Source of the DNA: Clostridium sp. CCUG 7971
Lineage (GTDB): Bacteria > Bacillota > Clostridia > Peptostreptococcales > Peptostreptococcaceae
NCBI RefSeq assembly: GCF_017590215.1
Contig: NZ_JAFFPK010000025.1
Span: forward strand, 1-38,480
Reading direction: 5' to 3'
DNA length: 38,480 nucleotides
The notes under the pieces were generated by a model, which was not told the origin of the DNA, made no database searches, and worked only from the letters and a program-made list of their open reading frames with translations. The position numbers and the translations under genes are program-made. Of the stretch, positions 33,573 to 38,480 are shown in pieces (the first letter of the stretch is position 1; every line of letters starts with the position of its first letter).

Positions 33573-35249
33573 ATGATGCAATTGTTCAAGAAAAATGCCA
33601 ATAAAATAAAGATAATGGCACTAGGTGGGCTTAACGAAGTCGGAAAAAACATGACTCTGGTTGAGTATAAAGATGAAATAATTGTAATAGATGCTGGGCT
33701 TAGTTTCCCAGGAGATGATATGTTGGGGGTAGACATAGTCATACCTGATATAACTTATTTAATAAAAAATAAGGATAAAGTAAAAGGTATATTTATTACA
33801 CATGGGCATGAAGACCATATCGGGGCTCTTCCATATATATTAAGAAAGATAAATGTACCTATATATGGATCAAAACTTAGTGTAGGGCTTATACAAGTTA
33901 AGCTAAAAGAGCATAAAATGAATAATGTTAAGCTAAATGTTATAACGCCAAAGCAAATGATAAAGCTTAACAATATGGAAATAGAGTTTATAAAGAACAA
34001 TCATAGTATACCAGATGCTTGCTCTATAGCTGTTCATACGGATCAAGGTATAATATATCATACAGGAGATTTTAAGATAGATTATACTCCTATGGATGGA
34101 GAAGTTATGGATATACCAAGAATCTGTGAACTTGGTAAAAAAGGAGTACTTTTATTATTAGCAGAAAGTACTAATGCCAAAAGACCAGGATATACTATGT
34201 CAGAAAGAATAGTAAGCTCAAGACTAGAGGATTTATTTAGAAAAGCTAGTAATAGCAGAATAATAGTTGCAACATTTGCATCTAACATACACAGGCTACA
34301 ACAGATAATAAATACAGCGGAAAAGTTTAATAGAAAAGTAGCGGTGTCAGGAAGATCTATGGTAAATGTAGTTAATGTTGCTAGAGAGCTAGAATATATA
34401 GATATCCCAGATAATATGTTAATAGACCTAAATGATTTATCTAAATACGAAGATAATGAAATAGTTTTAATAACAACAGGATCTCAAGGAGAGCCAATGT
34501 CAGCTCTTGCAAGAATGGCAAGTGCTGAACATAAAAAAGTGGAAATAAAAAATGGAGATTTAATAATAATATCAGCTCATCCAATACCAGGGAATGAGAA
34601 ACCAATATCAAAAGTAATAGACTTCTTATTTGAAAAAGGAGCAGAAGTAGTTTATGACGAAGCAGACATACATGTTTCGGGGCATGCTTGCCAAGAAGAA
34701 TTAAAGCTTATTCATAGAATAACTAAACCTAAATTCTTTATGCCAGTTCATGGTGAATATAGAATGTTAAAGAAACATGCTGAATTAGCAGAAGAATTAG
34801 GAATGCCAAGTCAAAATATATTTATAAATAAAACTGGAGAAGTTTTAGAGATAGATAGAAATTCAGCTAAGGTAGTTGGAAACATACCAACAGGAAATGT
34901 ATTAGTTGATGGATTAGGTGTTGGAGATGTAGGTAATATAGTATTAAGAGATAGAAAACATTTATCAGAAGATGGACTGATGATAGTAGTAGTAACAATA
35001 TCAAAAGAAGACGGAAAAGTATTAGCAGGACCAGATATTATATCTAGAGGATTTGTATATGTAAGAGAATCAGAAGATTTAATGGATGGAGCAAAAAATG
35101 TAATTAAGCAAGTCTTAAAAGACTGTGAAGATAGAAACATAAAAGAGTGGGCTTATTTAAAGAATAATATAAAAGAAAACTTAAAAGAGTACCTATACCA
35201 AAAGACAAAGAGAAATCCAATGATACTTCCTATAATAATGGAGGTATAA
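33573..35249 (+). CDS. rnj: Ribonuclease J (RNase J family)
   Basis: mRNA-decay and RNA-processing enzyme with 5'-3' exonuclease and endonuclease activity. 558 residues (555 from the TTG). The beta-lactamase core holds H-G-H-E-D-H (77-82), followed by further metal ligands in D-F-K-I-D and H-G-E-Y-R; the beta-CASP domain spans about 200-380, with a C-terminal region ending in N-P-M-I-L-P-I-I. The start is uncertain: ATG 33573 lies right after AAGGAG, ATG 33576 is slightly better, and TTG 33582 has ideal spacing and gives M-F-K-K-N, like relatives. A palindromic terminator follows. Confidence 0.92.
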   Translation: MMQLFKKNANKIKIMALGGLNEVGKNMTLVEYKDEIIVIDAGLSFPGDDMLGVDIVIPDITYLIKNKDKVKGIFITHGHEDHIGALPYILRKINVPIYGSKLSVGLIQVKLKEHKMNNVKLNVITPKQMIKLNNMEIEFIKNNHSIPDACSIAVHTDQGIIYHTGDFKIDYTPMDGEVMDIPRICELGKKGVLLLLAESTNAKRPGYTMSERIVSSRLEDLFRKASNSRIIVATFASNIHRLQQIINTAEKFNRKVAVSGRSMVNVVNVARELEYIDIPDNMLIDLNDLSKYEDNEIVLITTGSQGEPMSALARMASAEHKKVEIKNGDLIIISAHPIPGNEKPISKVIDFLFEKGAEVVYDEADIHVSGHACQEELKLIHRITKPKFFMPVHGEYRMLKKHAELAEELGMPSQNIFINKTGEVLEIDRNSAKVVGNIPTGNVLVDGLGVGDVGNIVLRDRKHLSEDGLMIVVVTISKEDGKVLAGPDIISRGFVYVRESEDLMDGAKNVIKQVLKDCEDRNIKEWAYLKNNIKENLKEYLYQKTKRNPMILPIIMEV

Positions 35250-35256
35250 TTATAAG

Positions 35257-35290
35257 AGATTGAATATAATTTATTATATTCAATCTTTTT
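35257..35290 (+). terminator. Rho-independent terminator after rnj
   Basis: AGATTGAATATAA / TTATATTCAATCT with a short loop, then TTTTT. Confidence 0.75.
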
Positions 35291-35323
35291 TATTGAAGTA
35301 ATATATAATATCTGGAGGTTTTT

Positions 35324-35659
35324 ATGGGAGTTTATGATACAGCTACAAAGTTAGCTAGTGAAATAAAAAATAGTAAAGAGTATAAAGATTTTAGAAAATC
35401 TATGAAAGAGGTTAAATCTGATAAAGAATGTGAGGAGCTTTTAAAAGATTACAGATTAACTCAAATGCAAATTCAAAGCTACACCATGAAAAATCAACAA
35501 ATAGATAAAAAAACTAATACAAAGATAGAAAACACAAAAAAGAAAGTAACAAATAATAAAAAACTGTATAATTACTTAACTAATGAGCAAAAACTAACTT
35601 TAATGATGGATAATATAAATAAAATATTAGCTCAGGCAGTAGAAAAAGATTATAAATAG
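35324..35659 (+). CDS. YlbF/YmcA-family protein
   Basis: Helical cytoplasmic protein of 111 residues. Relatives YlbF, YmcA and YaaT form a complex that affects RNase Y, sporulation, biofilm and competence in Bacillus. The sequence is a long amphipathic helical segment (Y-D-T-A-T-K-L-A-S-E-I-K-N-S-K-E-Y), with lysine-rich middle and C-terminal helices. AGGAGG lies at proper distance from ATG 35324. It lies near rnj and before a DUF503 gene, and RNA metabolism may be a shared theme. Sequence similarity is weak, so the family call is moderate. Confidence 0.75.
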   Translation: MGVYDTATKLASEIKNSKEYKDFRKSMKEVKSDKECEELLKDYRLTQMQIQSYTMKNQQIDKKTNTKIENTKKKVTNNKKLYNYLTNEQKLTLMMDNINKILAQAVEKDYK

Positions 35660-35711
35660 TTAATATTAATAGATGAAAATTATTATATAAACAAAAGAAA
35701 GGTAAATTACT

Positions 35712-35999
35712 ATGAAAATATTAGTAATGAAAATAAATCTTAGAGCTAGTTGGGTACATTCATTAAAAGAAAAAAGAATGGTAGTAAAAAGCTTAGTTAA
35801 AAAATTACAAAATAATTTTAATGCATCTGTTTCTGAAATAGAAAATCAAGATTTGCATCAAAGAATTACAATAGGGATAGCATCAATATCTCTAGACTCT
35901 AGACAAGGAGATTTTACTAGAGAGAAAATTTTAAATTTTATAGATGCAAATACAGATGCAGAAATAATAGAAATTGAAGATGAAATCAATGACTATTAA
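35712..35999 (+). CDS. DUF503 (YlxP-like) small protein
   Basis: Protein of 95 residues with an alpha-beta ferredoxin-like pattern: M-K-I-L-V-M-K-I-N-L-R, L-K-E-K-R-M-V-V-K-S-L-V-K-K-L, and I-T-I-G-I-A-S-I-S. L-K-E-K-R and the following helix are the family hallmark. YlxP in Bacillus lies beside rbfA and is linked to ribosome assembly or tRNA. It may share a transcript with the YlbF-like gene 52 bases upstream, and ends before a terminator. Confidence 0.82.
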   Translation: MKILVMKINLRASWVHSLKEKRMVVKSLVKKLQNNFNASVSEIENQDLHQRITIGIASISLDSRQGDFTREKILNFIDANTDAEIIEIEDEINDY

Positions 36000-36002
36000 A
36001 TA

Positions 36003-36033
36003 AAAAGGCTTAGAGAAATCTAAGCTTTTTTGT
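36003..36033 (+). terminator. Rho-independent terminator after the DUF503 gene
   Basis: AAGGCTTAGA pairs with TCTAAGCTTT around GAAA, then T6. Confidence 0.75.
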
Positions 36034-36156
36034 ATATGATTAAATGTATATACATTATTATAAATAACAGTTGACTTACATATAAAAACGATGGTACGTT
36101 ATAAGAAAAGTAATACTTTGTAGTTTAATATTGTAGAAATAGGGGATGGTATAAGT

Positions 36157-36909
36157 ATGACAAAGCTAATAATAAACGCAGATGATTTTGGATATACTGA
36201 GGGTGTTAATGTAGGAATAATATCAGCATACAAAAATGGGGTAGTAAGCTCTACGACTATGATGAGTGCAATGCCAGGGTTTGAACAAGGAGTAGAGTTA
36301 TTAAAAGAAAATCCAGGATTAGGATGTGGGGTTCATATGACTTTAAGCTGTTATAAACCTCTACTTAAAAAGCATAAAACAATCGTAGATGAAAATGGAT
36401 ACTTTTATAAAAGAATTACAAATGAATCTTTAGAAGATATGGACATGAATGAAATATATGAAGAATTTTGTGCTCAAATAGATAGAGTTATAGAATCTGG
36501 TGTAAAAATAACTCACTTAGATAGTCATCATCATGTACATGGATTATTAAAATTAAATCCAGTAATCAAAAAAATATTAAACAAGTATAGGCTACCAATT
36601 AGAGGAGGATTTGAGTATAATCTAGATTATAAAAAAATAATACCTGTTGTAGATACTTTTTATGCTAATAATGTAGACTATGATTATTTTGAAAAAAATA
36701 TAGAAGAATTAAAGAAATATGAAATAGCAGATATAATGACTCATCCAGCTTTTGTAGATGAATTTTTATTAAATTCAACTTCTTATGCTATACCAAGAAC
36801 TAAAGAGCATAAGATATTAACATCTGAAAATGTAAAAAAAGTACTAGAAAAAAATAATATAACCTTGGTTAATTATAGTGATAAAAGTATTTTAGAAAAT
36901 AAAAATTAA
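36157..36909 (+). CDS. chbG: ChbG/YdjC-family carbohydrate deacetylase
   Basis: Deacetylates chitobiose-type oligosaccharides, usually as 6-phosphates delivered by a PTS. 250 residues. The metal site is D9-D10 (INADDFGYTEG), H60 in G-V-H, and H120, D122, H124-H128 in the T-H-L-D-S-H-H-H-V-H-G cluster; M-T-H-P-A is a further family motif. GGGGATGG upstream of ATG 36157 is a weaker ribosome site than others here. The next gene encodes a cellobiose-type PTS IIB subunit, which fits chito-oligosaccharide or cellobiose use, but no transporter IIC or glycosidase is present in the window. Confidence 0.88.
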   Translation: MTKLIINADDFGYTEGVNVGIISAYKNGVVSSTTMMSAMPGFEQGVELLKENPGLGCGVHMTLSCYKPLLKKHKTIVDENGYFYKRITNESLEDMDMNEIYEEFCAQIDRVIESGVKITHLDSHHHVHGLLKLNPVIKKILNKYRLPIRGGFEYNLDYKKIIPVVDTFYANNVDYDYFEKNIEELKKYEIADIMTHPAFVDEFLLNSTSYAIPRTKEHKILTSENVKKVLEKNNITLVNYSDKSILENKN

Positions 36910-36952
36910 ATGTATAGACAATTAAAAATGAATAGTGTATTATTATAATATA

Positions 36953-36970
36953 TTAAAAAACGTTTTCAAA
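36953..36970. promoter_or_regulatory. Catabolite-repression (cre)-like site upstream of the PTS IIB gene
   Basis: TTAAAAAACGTTTTCAAA fits the cre consensus WWTGNAARCGNWWWCAWW except for the TG. It lies about 70 bases upstream of the IIB gene, before a TATAAT at 36982-36987. Carbon catabolite control by CcpA is plausible for a PTS gene. Confidence 0.35.
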
Positions 36971-37039
36971 AAAGTGGATAATATAATACTAAATAAATAT
37001 TAAGTACTCAGGTACATTAAATACTAGGAGGGAAATATT

Positions 37040-37345
37040 ATGATAAGAATAATGTTAGCTTGTTCAGCAGGGATGTCAACATCTTTATTAGTAACAAAAA
37101 TGGAAGCAGCAGCAAAGGAAAAAGGAATAGAAGCAAAAATTTGGGCTATAAGTGAAGCTAATATAGATAAAGAAATAGGAAACTTTGATGTTTTATTACT
37201 AGGACCACAAGTTAGATTTATGTTAGAAAAAGCTAAGAAAATAGTAGATGGAAAAGCACCAGTTGAGGTTATAAACATGTCTCATTACGGAATGTGTAAT
37301 GGAGCAGCTGTATTAGATAGAGCTATAAAATTAGCAGGAAAATAA
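37040..37345 (+). CDS. PTS lactose/cellobiose-type IIB subunit
   Basis: Cytoplasmic phosphocarrier of a PTS, 101 residues, the usual length. The phosphorylated cysteine is C8 in L-A-C-S-A-G-M-S-T-S, the P-loop of the family; V-L-L-L-G-P-Q-V-R-F follows. AGGAGGG lies 7 bases before ATG 37040. It is an orphan: no IIA, IIC or regulator is beside it, and it lies next to ChbG. It ends in a strong terminator, so it is transcribed alone. Confidence 0.9.
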   Translation: MIRIMLACSAGMSTSLLVTKMEAAAKEKGIEAKIWAISEANIDKEIGNFDVLLLGPQVRFMLEKAKKIVDGKAPVEVINMSHYGMCNGAAVLDRAIKLAGK

Positions 37346-37356
37346 TTAGATTTTAG

Positions 37357-37381
37357 AGGATGCCAAAAGGCATCCTTTTTT
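37357..37381 (+). terminator. Rho-independent terminator after the PTS IIB gene
   Basis: AGGATGCC / GGCATCCT with loop AAAA, then T5-6. Confidence 0.85.
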
Positions 37382-37411
37382 GTTATAGAAAGCTATATTT
37401 TGAGAAAATGT

Positions 37412-37540
37412 ATATCGCTGGCAATAAGAACGTAGAATTTTGAGCAACGGATGTGACCGAAGCAATAGCGAGTGTCATATCGTTGGCGACATGAGTGTAG
37501 CGACTACGAAGTAGATTAAGCGAAACGAGTTTTGACAAAA
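37412..37540. repeat. Dispersed intergenic repeat, longest copy
   Basis: A GC-richer region of about 130 bases in an AT-rich gap. It contains GAGCAACGGA, GAAGCAATAGCGAG, TATCGTTGGCGACATGAG and AAGCGAAACGAGTTTTGAC, which resemble the copies at 20-101 and 22437-22500. Short inverted pairs such as TCGCTGGC and TCGTTGGCGA suggest an RNA or DNA structure. No coding frame of note. Confidence 0.5.
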
Positions 37541-37612
37541 AATAACAATTATAAAAGCTGAATATTAGTAGAAAATAATTACATATAAATAAATGCTAAT
37601 AGGAGGCTAAAA

Positions 37613-37807
37613 ATGAATAATATAGCAAATCATAATGCAAGAATGGCTTTAAAACAAGTAAGAATGGAAATAGCAGCAGACTATGGTATGGATTATGAAT
37701 ATGCATTTGACATAATAGAAAATGCACACAATGATGGAGCTTTAGCTAGTCATTTTAGAAAGTTAGAAAATAAAAAAAATACTCATCAAGTAAAACATCA
37801 CCAATAG
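37613..37807 (+). CDS. Small acid-soluble spore protein-like protein (divergent alpha/beta type)
   Basis: Protein of 64 residues. The segment A-R-M-A-L-K-Q-V-R-M-E-I-A-A-D-Y-G-M resembles the first helix of alpha/beta SASPs, including E-I-A-x-(E/D)-(F/Y)-G where the spore protease GPR cuts. The second SASP helix (G-G-x-I-x-K-R-L-V) is not recognisable and is replaced by A-F-D-I-I-E-N-A-H-N-D-G. AGGAGG precedes the start. It lies just before dacF, the position of a predicted SASP in Clostridioides by my recollection. A DNA-coating role in spores is an inference. Confidence 0.7.
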   Translation: MNNIANHNARMALKQVRMEIAADYGMDYEYAFDIIENAHNDGALASHFRKLENKKNTHQVKHHQ

Positions 37808-37865
37808 AATAAAAAAATGTAAATGGTAGAAAATAAGTTTAAATAAATATTAAGAGGTGACGTTG

Positions 37866-38480
37866 ATGAAAAAACTGACTAGTATAGCTATGACTATGTT
37901 ACTTGCTTTAATGCCTATGAATATAGCTTTTGCAGGTGATCCTAGTGCTACCATAAATATATCATCAAAATCGGCAATATTGATGGATGTAGGAAGTGGA
38001 CAGATTCTTTATGAAAAGAATGCACATGATAAGTTACCACCAGCTAGTGTAACAAAAGTAATGACAATGTTATTAATATGTGAAGCACTAGATTCAGGTA
38101 AAGTAAAATTAGATGATAAAGTACAAATAAGCGAAAATGCTGCAAGTATGGGTGGAAGCCAAATATTTTTAGAACCAGGAGAAACTCAAGATGTTAATAC
38201 CCTTTTAAAAGGTATAGCAGTAGCTTCAGCAAATGATGGTTGTGTTGCTATGGCAGAACATATAGCAGGTAGTGTAGAGGCCTTTGTAGATATGATGAAT
38301 AAAAAAGCACAATCGTTAGGAATGAAGGATACTCATTTTGCAAACACTAACGGTTTACCAGTAGATGATCATTACACATCAGCACATGATATAGCTTTAA
38401 TGTCTAGGGAATTATTAAAACATGAAACTATACACAAGTATTTAACAACTTGGATGGACAAAGTTGTAGTAGGTAAAAAA
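37866..38480 (+). CDS. dacF: D-alanyl-D-alanine carboxypeptidase DacF (partial, runs off the window)
   Basis: Penicillin-binding serine carboxypeptidase that trims peptidoglycan stem peptides; DacF acts on spore cortex cross-linking. The first 205 codons are present. The signal peptide is 1-23 (cut after A-F-A). The catalytic S-x-x-K is S61-V-T-K64, and the S-x-N is S121-A-N123; the K-T-G motif would lie beyond the end. Family features I-L-M-D-V-G-S-G-Q, L-P-P-A-S, G-S-Q-I-F-L and T-N-G-L-P are kept. Ribosome site GAGGTGA precedes ATG 37866. It lies 58 bases downstream of the SASP-like gene. Confidence 0.92.
   Translation, partial: MKKLTSIAMTMLLALMPMNIAFAGDPSATINISSKSAILMDVGSGQILYEKNAHDKLPPASVTKVMTMLLICEALDSGKVKLDDKVQISENAASMGGSQIFLEPGETQDVNTLLKGIAVASANDGCVAMAEHIAGSVEAFVDMMNKKAQSLGMKDTHFANTNGLPVDDHYTSAHDIALMSRELLKHETIHKYLTTWMDKVVVGKK

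Overview
The window is a low-GC, AT-rich bacterial chromosome segment that most resembles the Clostridia, probably the family Peptostreptococcaceae (the group of Clostridioides and Paraclostridium). The evidence is the AT-rich codon use, strong AGGAGG-type ribosome sites, a T-box leader, CodY, a gene resembling a small acid-soluble spore protein next to a DacF-type carboxypeptidase, and a gene order that, from memory, matches that family (yraN-comM-dprA-topA-codY, then Rrf2 regulator-iscS-iscU-mnmA-alaS-ireB-ruvX-DUF1292-fur-rnj). Genus cannot be assigned. No rRNA, tRNA, CRISPR array, phage or intact insertion sequence was seen.

Layout. 1-5045 (minus strand) holds a histidine kinase, a NarL-type response regulator, an ABC ATPase and two ABC-2 permeases, in the same architecture as the LnrJK-LnrLMN antibiotic-sensing and efflux module of Bacillus. 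5056-8416 holds asnB (plus), frameshifted in an A8 tract just after its catalytic cysteine, and a convergent CapA-like gene (minus). asnB is flanked by two related copies of an approximately 80-bp segment. 8549-16006 is a housekeeping block: yraN, comM, dprA, topA, codY, rarA. 16006-16560 is mostly gene-free and contains a decayed ABC-ATPase tail. 16567-18383 holds a GNAT acetyltransferase and a ROK sugar kinase. 18566-22092 is the Fe-S and tRNA-thiolation group: Rrf2 regulator with an IscR-like cysteine triad, iscS, iscU, mnmA. 22150-25165 is an alanine T-box and alaS, the latter frameshifted. 25187-30912 is ireB, two tandem 723-residue membrane proteins of unknown function, ruvX and a DUF1292 gene. 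31161-38480 holds an LCP-family protein, fur, a YdjM-like membrane protein, RNase J, YlbF and DUF503 small proteins, a ChbG deacetylase, an orphan PTS IIB, a spore-protein-like gene and the start of dacF.

How it works together. The first block looks like a self-contained cell-envelope stress sensor with efflux. IscS supplies sulfur to IscU for clusters and to MnmA for tRNA thiolation, presumably under the Rrf2 repressor. ChbG and the IIB subunit point to chito- or cello-oligosaccharide use. LCP protein, DacF and the spore-protein-like gene serve the wall and spore.

Main points of interest: two frameshifts in genes expected to be intact (asnB, alaS); the tandem pair of large membrane proteins with a degenerate alkaline-phosphatase-like outer domain; a chimeric scar of alaS and ireB sequence between the pair that records how it was duplicated; the repeats around asnB; and a dispersed GC-richer intergenic repeat. 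The tandem membrane pair is the best candidate for an undescribed function. I found no clear multi-gene system that is certainly new.
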